Source: UBA964 sp037444685 (lineage in GTDB: Bacteria > Pseudomonadota > Gammaproteobacteria > Steroidobacterales > Steroidobacteraceae). From it: 64,000 bases of DNA. The DNA lies in contig JBBILX010000003.1 of NCBI GenBank assembly GCA_037444685.1, positions 1-64,000 of the forward strand. The letters run 5' to 3'. Below the pieces are notes generated by a model, which did not search any database, was not told the DNA's origin, and was given only the letters and a program-made list of their open reading frames with translations. The position numbers were made by a program, and so were the translations under genes. Of this stretch, positions 25,740 through 34,408 are shown in pieces. Within the stretch, counting starts at the first letter, position 1. Each line of letters starts with the position of its first letter.

Positions 25740-26897
25740 TCAGACCGGCACGTTGGCCGGATCGTACGCGAAGTAGTCGAGCGTCTCCTCGTTGACGGTG
25801 CTCGGGTCGACGCCCTCACCGTGCAGGCGAAGGCCGGCGGCACGCGATTCGAGCTGGGCCGCCGAGCCGCGCGGCTGGCGGATGTGGCTATAGCGCTCGA
25901 CGGCCGTTGCGATGTCGGGGTGCGCGTCAAGCGAGCGGGCCAGTACGACGGCGTCCTCGAGCGCCAGCGCCGCGCCCTGGCCGAGAAAGGGCAGCATCGG
26001 ATGCGCGGCATCGCCGAGCAGCGCGATAGGGCCGAACGCGTAGCGGTCGATCGGGTTGCGATCGAACAGGCCCCACTTGAAGCAGCGGCCGCGCGGCGCG
26101 GCGCGCAGCAGCGCCGACAGGGCGGGGTGCCAGTCCTCGAACAGGCGCGCCGGGACTTCAGGATCCGCCGGCACCGACCAGTCTTCCTGCTCCCACGCCG
26201 CTTCGCGAGCGAACGCGACGCAGTTGAGTTGTCGCCGCGGCTCGAGCCGATAGCGCACGAAGCAGCGGCTAAGCCCCCAGGTGACGGCGGATCCCGCGGG
26301 CAGCGATCCCGGTAGCACCGAGTCGTAGTCGATCAGCGCCCGCCAGGCGACGAAGCCGGTGTAGCGCGCCGTCTCGGGCCCGAGCAGCGACGCGCGCACG
26401 CTCGAACGCAGGCCGTCGGCACCGATGACCAGCGCGGCGCTCCAGGACCGGCCGGACTCGGCGGTCACGACAGCGCCGTCGTCGGTGGGGGTCACGGAAC
26501 GGCAGGCCGTTCCCATGACCAGCGCGTCGGGCGCGCGCGCACGCAGTGCATTCGCCAGCACCGCATGCAGGTCCGCCCGATGAACGAACGCGTAGGGCAC
26601 GCCATACTGTTCGATCGCACGCGCGCCGCGAATGATGCGGCCGGTTTCGGCGCCGGTCAGCGGATCCTCGGAGATCTGGTAGGGCGGCAGCGACAGGTGT
26701 TGGGTGAGCGCATCGCGCAGGCCGAGCCAGTCGAGCGCGCGCATCGAGTTGGGGCTCAGCGTCAGTCCGGCGCCGATCTCGCCGAGCGCCGGTGCGCGTT
26801 CGAGCACGCGGATACGCCAGCCGCTGCGTGCGAGCGCGAGCGCCACGGCCAGCCCGCCGATGCCGGCTCCGACCACGATGGCGTCGCGGCGCTGCAT
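25740..26897 (-). CDS. FAD-dependent aromatic hydroxylase-type monooxygenase
   Basis: This 385-residue class A flavoprotein monooxygenase is similar to salicylate and 3-hydroxybenzoate hydroxylases. Motifs are VVGAGIGGLAVALALARSG (FAD), the DG-type motif VIGADGLRSSVR and LLGDAAHPMLPFLGQGAALALEDA. These enzymes use NAD(P)H and oxygen to hydroxylate or decarboxylate-hydroxylate aromatic rings, often giving catechols or gentisate. No ring-cleavage dioxygenase of the extradiol or intradiol type was recognised nearby, although the cupin two genes upstream could serve. It follows the aldehyde dehydrogenase gene by 13 bp in the same operon. Confidence 0.85.
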   Translation of the reverse strand: MQRRDAIVVGAGIGGLAVALALARSGWRIRVLERAPALGEIGAGLTLSPNSMRALDWLGLRDALTQHLSLPPYQISEDPLTGAETGRIIRGARAIEQYGVPYAFVHRADLHAVLANALRARAPDALVMGTACRSVTPTDDGAVVTAESGRSWSAALVIGADGLRSSVRASLLGPETARYTGFVAWRALIDYDSVLPGSLPAGSAVTWGLSRCFVRYRLEPRRQLNCVAFAREAAWEQEDWSVPADPEVPARLFEDWHPALSALLRAAPRGRCFKWGLFDRNPIDRYAFGPIALLGDAAHPMLPFLGQGAALALEDAVVLARSLDAHPDIATAVERYSHIRQPRGSAAQLESRAAGLRLHGEGVDPSTVNEETLDYFAYDPANVPV

Positions 26898-26910
26898 CGT
26901 GCGCCTGGTC

Positions 26911-28395
26911 TCAAGTCCAGGTGAACGTCACGGCCTTGGTGCGCAGGTAGAGTTCGAGCGCGTCGGCGCCGAACTCGCGGCCCCATCCTGACTGCTTGAA
27001 GCCGCCGAACGGCATCGAGGGATCCATGGCCGCATGGCAGTTGACCCCGACCTGACCCGACTCGATCAGTCTGACCATGCGGTGCGCGGTGCCGAGGTCG
27101 CGCGTCCAGACGCTGCCCGAGAGGCCGTATGGCGTCGCGTTCGCGAGCGCAGCCAGCGCGTCGAAGTCCATGTGATCGAAGGTCTGCACCGCCATGACCG
27201 GGCCGAAGATCTCCTCGCGGACGATGCGCATGTCGGGACGGCAGTCGGCATAGACGGTCGGCGGCACAAAGTGGCCGCGACCCGCGATTGGTGCGCCACC
27301 GGTCAGGCAGCGCGCGCCCTGCTGCTGCGCCGAATCGAAGAAGCCCGCGATGCGCTTCTTCTGCACATCCGAGATGACCGGACCGATCATCGTATCGCGC
27401 TCCATGCCCGGGCCGATCTTGAGGCTCCTGGCGAACTCCGCAATGCCGGCGGTGAGCTCGTCGGCGATCGAGGCGTGCACGAAAACCCGGCTGCCGCAGA
27501 CGCAGTTCTGTCCCTGCAGCAGGAAGGCGGCCATGGCGACGCCCGGGACCGCAAGCTGCAGGTCGGCGTCCGGGAACACGAACACCGGCGACTTGCCGCC
27601 GAGCTCGAGCGAGACCTTCTTGAGGTTGTCGGCGGCCGCACGGACGATCAGCTTGCCGACCTCGGTCGAGCCCGTGAAGCTGATCTTGTCGACGTCGGGG
27701 TGGGCGGCGAGCGCCGCGCCCGCGACCTCGCCGAGACCGTTGACCACGTTGAAGACGCCGTCGGGGATGCCCGCTTCGGTGGCGAACTCCGCGAGCAGCA
27801 GTGCGGCGAGCGGGGCGTCCTCGGCCGGTTTCAGCACGAGCGTGCAGCCCGTAGCGAGCACGGGCGCGATCTTCAGCATCTCCATGCCGAACGGGTAGTT
27901 CCATGGAGTGATCGCGCCGACCACGCCGATCGGCTCTCGTGCCGTGTAGGCGAACAGCTCTTGCGGCCGCTTGCCGAGCGCGGCTGAGGGCAGCGTCTGA
28001 CCTGCGATCTTTGTCGGCCAGCCCGCGTAGTAGCGCAGGAACAGTGCGCTGAAGATCGGGCACGATTCGCCGATCGCATACGGCATGCCGTTGTCGAGTA
28101 CGGCGAGTTCGGTGATGAGTTGCGCGTTCTTCTCGATCAGCTCGGCGAAGCGGAGCATGACCCGGGTGCGCTCGTCGGGCGTGAAACGCGACCAGGGACC
28201 GCGTAGCGCCGCGCGTGCAGCCGCAACGGCGCGATCGACATCGGCGGCATCGCCGAGTCCGACCCGAGCGATCACCTCCTCCGTGGCAGGGTTCACCACG
28301 TCGAGTTCGCCGCCGCCGTAGTCAAGCGTGTGCTTGCCGCCGATCCAGAGGCCGTGCCGGCGCGACAGAAACCCGCGCGTGGCTTGGGAAATCAT
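26911..28395 (-). CDS. NAD(P)-dependent aldehyde dehydrogenase (1)
   Basis: This 494-residue enzyme of the ALDH superfamily has the cofactor region PWNYPFGMEMLKIAPVLATG, FTGSTEVGKLI, the Glu motif LELGGKSPVFV and the catalytic Cys in LQGQNCVCGSR. It ends with the usual PFGGFKQSGWGREFG segment. It oxidises an aldehyde to an acid in the cytoplasm; the substrate is unknown. The ATG overlaps the stop of the upstream cyclodeaminase-family gene as ATGA. It is 60-70% like the second aldehyde dehydrogenase of the window by eye, so the two arms of the catabolic region each have one. Confidence 0.9.
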   Translation of the reverse strand: MISQATRGFLSRRHGLWIGGKHTLDYGGGELDVVNPATEEVIARVGLGDAADVDRAVAAARAALRGPWSRFTPDERTRVMLRFAELIEKNAQLITELAVLDNGMPYAIGESCPIFSALFLRYYAGWPTKIAGQTLPSAALGKRPQELFAYTAREPIGVVGAITPWNYPFGMEMLKIAPVLATGCTLVLKPAEDAPLAALLLAEFATEAGIPDGVFNVVNGLGEVAGAALAAHPDVDKISFTGSTEVGKLIVRAAADNLKKVSLELGGKSPVFVFPDADLQLAVPGVAMAAFLLQGQNCVCGSRVFVHASIADELTAGIAEFARSLKIGPGMERDTMIGPVISDVQKKRIAGFFDSAQQQGARCLTGGAPIAGRGHFVPPTVYADCRPDMRIVREEIFGPVMAVQTFDHMDFDALAALANATPYGLSGSVWTRDLGTAHRMVRLIESGQVGVNCHAAMDPSMPFGGFKQSGWGREFGADALELYLRTKAVTFTWT

Positions 28396-29381
28396 GCTGA
28401 GCCTGCGAGATCGAGTTGGTGCCCAAGTCGAAGCGCGAGCGCATTACGATACGCGCGCAGCCCGGCCGCGAGGTCCTGCGAGGCGAGCCCGAGCGACTTG
28501 TACAGCGTGATGTCGTCACGCGATGACCGACCCGGAGCGCGGCCGGCCAGCACCTCACCGATCTCACCGACGATGTGGGCGGTGGTCACCGCTCCAGCGG
28601 CCAGTGCCGCACGCAGTTCGCCGGCCTCCGCCGCGGCGGAGGCTCGCGAGTCGACATAGAAACGGGCGCGGCGCACGCAATCGACGTCCACTTCGGCCGT
28701 CGAGGCGACGGCCGAGCCGACCAGGTTCAGATGCATGCCGGGCTCCAGCCATTCGCCGCGCAGCACGGGCTGTGGACTCGAGGTCGTGGTGCAGACGATG
28801 TTCGCGCCGCGCACCGCCTCGGTCGCCGTTGTCACGACGCGGATATCGGTCTGTTGCTGCGCCCGGAGCCGCTCGGCGAGTGCGGCGGCATGCGCCGGGG
28901 TGCGGCCCCAGATGCGGATCGTCTCGATCGGGCGCACGAGAGGGATCGCGCGCGCGTGCCACTTCGCCTGCGCACCGGTGCCGAGCACCGCGAGCACAGT
29001 GGATTCGGGCCGCGAGAGCTCGCGTGCAGCCAGCGCGCTGGCGGCGGCCGTCCGGATCTCGGTCAGCGCTCCGCCCTCGAGCATGGCCAGCGGCAGTCCA
29101 GTGTCTGCATCGAAGACGACGACCATGCCTACGTGAGAGCCATACCGATCACCGGCAGGCCGCGGAAACTTCGATACGATCTTGAGACCAAACACGCGCA
29201 ACGAGCCCAACGCGCCGGGCATCACGACAAGCTTGCCCGTCGTACCGCGGATCGGCAGGTGGGTGCGTAGCGGCAGATCGGCATCGTCCGTCGAGCTCGC
29301 GATCATGGCCTCCTCGACCGCTGCAATGCCGTCTCCGAGAGGCAGCGCGCGTTCGACTTCGTCGCGCGTCAGGATAAGCAT
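28392..29381 (-). CDS. Ornithine cyclodeaminase / mu-crystallin family protein
   Basis: This 329-residue protein has the family's N-terminal LPLGDGIAAVEEAM, the NAD-binding VLGTGAQAKWHARAI, the conserved EIRTAAASALAARELS and the C-terminal ITLYKSLGLASQDLAA. Members are ornithine cyclodeaminases, ketimine reductases, or alanine and related amino-acid dehydrogenases. The exact reaction cannot be set from the sequence. ATG 29381 overlaps the cupin stop by one base. In this operon it would suit a step that reduces or forms an imine or amino group. Confidence 0.85.
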   Translation of the reverse strand: MLILTRDEVERALPLGDGIAAVEEAMIASSTDDADLPLRTHLPIRGTTGKLVVMPGALGSLRVFGLKIVSKFPRPAGDRYGSHVGMVVVFDADTGLPLAMLEGGALTEIRTAAASALAARELSRPESTVLAVLGTGAQAKWHARAIPLVRPIETIRIWGRTPAHAAALAERLRAQQQTDIRVVTTATEAVRGANIVCTTTSSPQPVLRGEWLEPGMHLNLVGSAVASTAEVDVDCVRRARFYVDSRASAAAEAGELRAALAAGAVTTAHIVGEIGEVLAGRAPGRSSRDDITLYKSLGLASQDLAAGLRAYRNALALRLGHQLDLAGSA

Positions 29382-29890
29382 CAGCGTGGTGGTCCCGCGG
29401 AGCGCGGCGGCACGAAACGCATCTGCTCCTGGATTTCGGCGACGTTGGCCGGGCGGTCGAATGGCGCGGGCATCGGCTCGCCTGGCCGCCGCGGGCGGCC
29501 GATCGCGGCGAACCAGTGTTCGAGCCCTGGCGGGAAGAACACCCAGTGCAACTTCATGTCGACGCTGCCCGTGTTCTCGATCAGATGACGCGCATATCGC
29601 CCGAACAGCACCGTTGTGCCTGGACGAAGCGGGTGGCTCACACCCTCGATTTCGCACCGGCCCTCGCCTTCGTAGACGAACACGAGCTCATGGTTCTGCC
29701 GGTGGCCGTGTTCGCGCACGTATCGACCGGCGGGCAGTACTTGGGTGCCGGCCGAGAAAGTGTCATACGGCGTGTTTGTAGGGCCCAGCGCAACCGTGAC
29801 GTAGCCGCTCGACGGTAACGGTTGCCAGTACGAACATGCCTCCTCGGGCTGGATCACGGCTGCCCAGGGCGTCTCAACGGGGCTGCTCAC
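29381..29890 (-). CDS. Cupin-domain protein
   Basis: This 169-residue single-cupin protein has the metal-site pattern GRYVREHGHRQNHELVFVYEGEG, giving His-x-His and Glu ligands, and GTTVLFGRYARHLIENTG with a later His. It could be a small ring-opening dioxygenase, an isomerase or a sensor. The start is GTG 29890, which overlaps the stop of the upstream hydrolase as GTGA. Its place between a hydrolase and a dehydrogenase suggests a catalytic role in the pathway. Confidence 0.75.
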   Translation of the reverse strand: MSSPVETPWAAVIQPEEACSYWQPLPSSGYVTVALGPTNTPYDTFSAGTQVLPAGRYVREHGHRQNHELVFVYEGEGRCEIEGVSHPLRPGTTVLFGRYARHLIENTGSVDMKLHWVFFPPGLEHWFAAIGRPRRPGEPMPAPFDRPANVAEIQEQMRFVPPRSAGPPR

Positions 29891-30735
29891 GGTGTGCTCC
29901 CAGTGCGAAGCTCGGCAGGTTGGCTGGATGTTTCGGCCTCCAACAGAAAGTCCAGCACGAGGCGATTGAAGGCATCGGCGCTGTGGATCGGGTAGAAGTG
30001 ACCCCCGCGTGGCAGGATCTTCAGCCTCGCGCCGGGGATCAACGCAGCCAATTCGCGCTGCATGCCCGGCGGCGTAAGCTGATCGTCCTCGGCACCGATC
30101 ACGAGCGTGTGCGTACCGATCCCATGCAGCTCGCTGCGCAAATCGTGCGACATCACCGCTGCGAGACGGCTCAGCTCGATCTCGAGCCCCGGGAAGTCGG
30201 CGAGCCGTCCCTCGAGATGCTCGTGTAGCGACTTGAAGCCTGGCCGCAGCGTCTCGGCAGGCGAGGCGAGCAGTGAGCCGAGGAGGTAATAAGCCTGCGG
30301 ACCCTGTGTGATGAGAACCTGGCGCCGGAGCCGGAAGGTCTCGAGGAACAGTTCGTTTGGGCCGGCCCAACTCGCCGAGATGACGAGCCGGTTGAGACGC
30401 TCCGGGTGCTTCAGGGCCATGAACTGACCGATTGCCCCTCCCGTCGAGTGACCGACGAGATGGGCGCGATCGATGCCCAGCGCATCCATCAGCGCGACCA
30501 GATCCTCGGCCATCTGCTCGGCCGAGTAGACCATGCGCGAACGCGTGCTCACGCCGGTGCCACGATGATCGTGCGTCACGACGCGGAAGTGGCGGGAGAG
30601 CGCCGAGACCTGCTGACTCCAGAAACTGCCCTTGCCGCCCAAGCCCGCAACCAGCAAAGCGGTAGGCCCGTTGCCGCTGATGGAGACACCGATGTCGGCC
30701 GGTCCGAATCTCGAGCGAATGTTGATCAGGTTCAT
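29887..30735 (-). CDS. Alpha/beta hydrolase (enol-lactonase/RutD-like)
   Basis: This 282-residue hydrolase has the oxyanion region LLVAGLGGKGSFW, the nucleophile elbow GHSTGG, the acid loop VIGAEDDQLTPPGMQ and the catalytic His in PRGGHFYPIH. It is most like 3-oxoadipate enol-lactonases, RutD and other C-C or ester hydrolases of catabolic pathways. It is the first gene of the minus-strand operon that runs through the cupin, the cyclodeaminase-family enzyme, an aldehyde dehydrogenase and a flavin monooxygenase. It faces the LysR regulator across 103 bp. Confidence 0.85.
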   Translation of the reverse strand: MNLINIRSRFGPADIGVSISGNGPTALLVAGLGGKGSFWSQQVSALSRHFRVVTHDHRGTGVSTRSRMVYSAEQMAEDLVALMDALGIDRAHLVGHSTGGAIGQFMALKHPERLNRLVISASWAGPNELFLETFRLRRQVLITQGPQAYYLLGSLLASPAETLRPGFKSLHEHLEGRLADFPGLEIELSRLAAVMSHDLRSELHGIGTHTLVIGAEDDQLTPPGMQRELAALIPGARLKILPRGGHFYPIHSADAFNRLVLDFLLEAETSSQPAELRTGSTP

Positions 30736-30773
30736 GGTGCCCGTTCTCTCGCGGTGAGCCGATTCTGGACGAC

Positions 30774-30830
30774 TAGGGGGAAATCCCACTAATGCGTTCG
30801 GCGCGAGGAGCCATGCGTCGGCGGTATACT
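30774..30830 (+). promoter_or_regulatory. LysR-type operator candidate and -10 box between divergent genes
   Basis: An imperfect dyad, TAGGGGG at 30774-30780 and CCCACTA at 30785-30791 (TAGnGGG/CCCnCTA pairing), sits near the centre of the 103-bp divergent region. LysR-type regulators commonly bind such dyads and act on both directions. TATACT at 30825-30830 is a good -10 element for the LysR gene. It lies 8 bases before that gene's ATG, and there is no Shine-Dalgarno sequence, so the transcript may be leaderless. No convincing -35 element is seen. Confidence 0.45.
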
Positions 30831-30838
30831 CGATCGCC

Positions 30839-31738
30839 ATGGAACTGCGCCAGCTGCGGCATTTCATTGCGGTTGCCGAAGAAAAGAATTTCTCCCTGGC
30901 CGCTCGCCGCGTTTGCCTGAGCCAGCCGGCCCTGACCCGCAGCATCAAAAATCTCGAGTCGGATCTGCGCACCCGGCTGTTCGAGCGCAGTTCGCAGGGG
31001 GCGGTACTGACTGCCGCCGGTGCGCGATTCCTCGATCACGCACGAATGATCGTCAGCGACTGCGAGCGGGCCGCCGACGAGATCCGCAGCTTTCGCGAGG
31101 GTGTCGCCGGACAGGTGACGATGGGAATCGGTGCGCTGTTCGGAGCCTGGATAGGCGATGAAGTCGTCGAACGCACGCGCATCGATCTTCCGGGCGTCGA
31201 CCTGACGGTCATCGACGGCTTTTTCGAGGAGCTGCTTGGCCTGCTGCGCGGCGGACGGATCGACTTTGCGTTGATCAACTTCCCGCACACGGAGATGGCA
31301 GACGACGTCATCATGGAGCCGCTGCTCGAGCTGCAGGCGCGCACGCTGGCGGCGGCGTCGCACCCCATGGCGCGAGCCCGCCGCGTCACTCCAGCGGAGC
31401 TGGCCGCCGCCAATTGGGTAGTCGGCAACCAGGCGCACTCGATCGAATCGCTGCGTGAGTTCTTCTCGAGCCGAGAGTGGCCGACGCCGCGCGCTCTACG
31501 CACCAACTCGCTTGCGCTGATTACCTCGCTCGTGTTGCATCGGGGCTACGTGACACTGATTTCCGATTCCGTGATGCATCGTGAGATCGCGCGAGGCGTG
31601 GTCAAAGCGCTCAACGTCGACGTGCCTGCAATTCGCCGCAATGCGGGGCTGCTCTACCTGAAGCGCCGGGCTGGTAGCCGGGCGAGCGACCGGGTGATGC
31701 AGATTGTCAGAGACGTCTGCCGAGGGCGAAACCCCTAG
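30839..31738 (+). CDS. LysR family transcriptional regulator
   Basis: This 299-residue regulator has an N-terminal winged helix-turn-helix (LRQLRHFIAVAEEKNFSLAA, then CLSQPALTRSIKNLESDL, about residues 3-60) and a periplasmic-binding-protein-like effector domain. It is divergent from the hydrolase-led operon and co-oriented with the PhyH-led genes. It is therefore the likely local regulator of both arms, with a pathway intermediate as co-inducer by family analogy. It ends in TAG, which shows that TAG serves as a normal stop in this genome. Confidence 0.9.
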   Translation: MELRQLRHFIAVAEEKNFSLAARRVCLSQPALTRSIKNLESDLRTRLFERSSQGAVLTAAGARFLDHARMIVSDCERAADEIRSFREGVAGQVTMGIGALFGAWIGDEVVERTRIDLPGVDLTVIDGFFEELLGLLRGGRIDFALINFPHTEMADDVIMEPLLELQARTLAAASHPMARARRVTPAELAAANWVVGNQAHSIESLREFFSSREWPTPRALRTNSLALITSLVLHRGYVTLISDSVMHREIARGVVKALNVDVPAIRRNAGLLYLKRRAGSRASDRVMQIVRDVCRGRNP

Positions 31739-31837
31739 CTGTCATGCGCGCCGCGTATGGCGCTCGACACAGATTCGATTGGCCGCCGGGCTGCACCATC
31801 CACTAGAACGCTGGGAGCCTTCCGGAGAGAGCTGCTC

Positions 31838-32776
31838 ATGACATTCAACTCCGCTCCTTTGCGCCCGGTCACCGACGCAGACGCCGAGACCTACGCGCGT
31901 GACGGCGTCGTCTGCCTGCGGCGCGTGCTGGATTCAGACTGGATAGACAGCCTGCTGCCGAACGCCCGCCGACTGCTCATCGACAAGGTCGATTTCGGTC
32001 TGCTGCCGACCTATCCGGGGCGGTACATGTCGAGGACGATCCCGGAGTTTCGTCGGTTTGCCTTCGAGTCGCCGATCGCCGAGGCGGCCGCCCGCACGAT
32101 GGGCTCGCGCGAGATCCGCTTTTTCTTCGACGAGATCTTCGCCAAGGGTCCGAATTCGACCGAGAGCACGATCTGGCATACGGATCGCATGGGATGGCCG
32201 GTCACCGGGAAGATGGTCCCGTCCATCTGGGTGCCGCTGACGCCGATCGTAGAGGCCAACTCGCTCGAGTGCATCGCCGGCTCCCATTTCGAGGACAAGC
32301 AATACTGGTTGTTCTCACCGAATGCACGCAAGATGATCCGGCCGCCTGATCGCCTGCCGCACCCCGACGGCGAGGCACTGCGTGGCAAACCGGGCGTGCG
32401 TTTCCTGCGCTGGAAGATGGATCCGGGTGACATTCTGATCGTGCATCCGTGGACGCTGCACTACAGTCACGGCAATCCCACCGACGACTGGCGCATAGCG
32501 ATCAGCGTGCGCGTTTTCGGTGACGATATCCGCTTCGCACCCCGCCCGGATTGCGTCAACCTCGCCGGTGTCAGCTTCGACGAGATGATCGAGGGTGAAC
32601 GGCCAATGGGTCCCCTGTTTCCGCTGATCTACAGCGCGGACGGACGTCGTGACGATACCTCGGAGTACCCCAGGGGTTTCGCGACCCATTGGACGCGGCG
32701 GCGCCGCGATGACGTCAACGAGTATGAGACGTTCCAGCAGAGTCTGAAGGCGACCCATCCTCACGCAGCCGGCTGA
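31838..32776 (+). CDS. Phytanoyl-CoA dioxygenase (PhyH) family protein
   Basis: This 312-residue Fe(II)/2-oxoglutarate-dependent oxygenase has a double-stranded beta-helix core with metal-binding WHTDRMG (His114, Asp116) and a distal His in PWTLHYSHGNP (about His208). Family members hydroxylate small molecules, CoA thioesters or secondary metabolites. ATG 31838 is preceded by GGAGAGAG; an earlier in-frame ATG at 31757 has none. It is the first gene of the plus-strand arm and is followed by a GMC oxidoreductase, which could oxidise the alcohol formed. Confidence 0.85.
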   Translation: MTFNSAPLRPVTDADAETYARDGVVCLRRVLDSDWIDSLLPNARRLLIDKVDFGLLPTYPGRYMSRTIPEFRRFAFESPIAEAAARTMGSREIRFFFDEIFAKGPNSTESTIWHTDRMGWPVTGKMVPSIWVPLTPIVEANSLECIAGSHFEDKQYWLFSPNARKMIRPPDRLPHPDGEALRGKPGVRFLRWKMDPGDILIVHPWTLHYSHGNPTDDWRIAISVRVFGDDIRFAPRPDCVNLAGVSFDEMIEGERPMGPLFPLIYSADGRRDDTSEYPRGFATHWTRRRRDDVNEYETFQQSLKATHPHAAG

Positions 32777-32800
32777 GCCAGGCCGCAGCGCAGGAATCAC

Positions 32801-34408
32801 GTGAGCGTCGAGGAGTTCGATTACGTGATCGTAGGCGGCGGGTCGGCCGGCTGCGTGCTTGCCGCGCGCCTCAGCGAGAACCCGCGCCGGAAGGTGCTGC
32901 TTCTCGAGGCGGGGCCCGTCGACCGCTCGCCTTATGTGCATATTCCGGCTGCGATCATCAAAGCGGTCGGCAATCCCCGGCTCGACTGGTGCTACCGGGC
33001 GGAGCCGGATCCGACGCGTGATGGCAGGGTCGACCTGTGGCCCGCGGGTCGCGTGCTCGGAGGTTCGAGTTCGATCAACGGCATGCTGTTCGTTCGCGGC
33101 GCACCGGCCGACTTCGACGACTGGGCCGCAGCCGGCTGCGTCGGCTGGAGCTATGCCGACGTGTTACCGCATTTTCGGCGTCTCGAGCGCACCAGATTCG
33201 GTGACGTTGCGCTGCGTGGTCGCGACGGGGAACTCAGCGTCGAGAGCCTGCGGTCGCGCCATCCGCTCGCCTTCGTCTTCGACGCGGCGGCCGAGCGCTG
33301 CGGACTGCCGCGCAATGCGGACTACAACGGCAGCTCCCAGGAGGGCATCGCCGAGCCACAACTGACTCAACGCCGCGGCCGGCGCTGCAGCGCGGCGCGG
33401 GCCTTCCTCGAGCCGGCGCGTGGCCGGCCCAATCTCGTCGTTCGGACCGACACGGTGGTACAGCGCCTCGTTTTCGACGGCCGGTTCTGTACTGGCGTCG
33501 AGTACCGGCGCGGCAACGAGCTTCGCAGCGTGCGATCGCGCGGCGAAACGCTGGTCTGCGCGGGCGCAATCGGCTCGCCGGCGCTGCTGATGCGGTCCGG
33601 TCTTGGCCCCCCCGAGGTACTTGCCGCGGCCGGCATACCCGTGCTGCAAGGCATGCCGGAGGTTGGCGCGCATCTCTGTGAGCACCCTGAGGCCATGGTC
33701 AGCATCGACGTCAACGTGCCGACCTACAACACGGAAATCGGCAGCTACCGGTTCGTTTGGCACCTGATGAACTGGCTGCTGTTCAGACGCGGACCTGCGA
33801 CGAGCCCCTATCCTCACAGCGTCGCGTTCGCTCGTTCAGAGCAGAACCTCGCGCGACCGGACATCCAGATCATGTTCGGGCCCTATGCATTCTCTTTCAG
33901 CGAAGAGGGCATCGTGCCCTATGATCGACCGGCGGTGTCCGCAGCCGTCAACGTCTCATATCCGAAATCCCGTGGCCGTGTCACGGTCTGCTCCGCTGAC
34001 GTGGCTGAGGCGCCGAAGATCGAACACCGGCTGCTCGCCAGCGAAACTGACCTCGACGTACTGATACGAGGCGCCGAACTGTGCCGGCGGATCTTTGCCG
34101 ACCCGGCCTTCGATCCCTATCGGCTCCGGGAACGTCTGCCGGGACCGGAAGTGCGCACGCGCGACGAGTGGGTCGACTATCTGCGGCAAACAGTGTTCCT
34201 CGGCTATCACCCGATCGGCACCTGTCGCATGGGCGCGGACGAGGACTCGGTCGTCGATCTGCAGCTGCGGGTCCGCGGAATCGGGCGCCTGCGCGTGATC
34301 GATGCATCGGTCATGCCGTCGCCGATCAGTGGCAATACCAATGGCGCGACGATGATGATCGCGGACAGGGCGGCGACGTTGGTCGTCGATGCGGGAGTTG
34401 CGCAATGA
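32801..34408 (+). CDS. GMC family oxidoreductase (choline-dehydrogenase-like)
   Basis: This 535-residue flavoprotein starts at GTG 32801 with AGGA upstream. The FAD motif DYVIVGGGSAGCVLAARLSE, GGSSSINGMLFVRG (first GMC signature) and the C-terminal GYHPIGTCRMG and SGNTNGATMMIADRAA identify the family, with the active-site His in the GYHPIGTCRMG region. It oxidises a primary or secondary alcohol to aldehyde or ketone, with electrons going to oxygen or a carrier. Its stop overlaps the next ATG as ATGA, so it is coupled to the MFS carrier. Confidence 0.9.
   Translation: MSVEEFDYVIVGGGSAGCVLAARLSENPRRKVLLLEAGPVDRSPYVHIPAAIIKAVGNPRLDWCYRAEPDPTRDGRVDLWPAGRVLGGSSSINGMLFVRGAPADFDDWAAAGCVGWSYADVLPHFRRLERTRFGDVALRGRDGELSVESLRSRHPLAFVFDAAAERCGLPRNADYNGSSQEGIAEPQLTQRRGRRCSAARAFLEPARGRPNLVVRTDTVVQRLVFDGRFCTGVEYRRGNELRSVRSRGETLVCAGAIGSPALLMRSGLGPPEVLAAAGIPVLQGMPEVGAHLCEHPEAMVSIDVNVPTYNTEIGSYRFVWHLMNWLLFRRGPATSPYPHSVAFARSEQNLARPDIQIMFGPYAFSFSEEGIVPYDRPAVSAAVNVSYPKSRGRVTVCSADVAEAPKIEHRLLASETDLDVLIRGAELCRRIFADPAFDPYRLRERLPGPEVRTRDEWVDYLRQTVFLGYHPIGTCRMGADEDSVVDLQLRVRGIGRLRVIDASVMPSPISGNTNGATMMIADRAATLVVDAGVAQ

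Noticed and set aside
25740..30735. Left arm as a standard gentisate or catechol pathway
   Set aside because: A flavin hydroxylase and a cupin are present, but no typical ring-cleavage dioxygenase, maleylacetoacetate isomerase or muconate enzymes were recognised.
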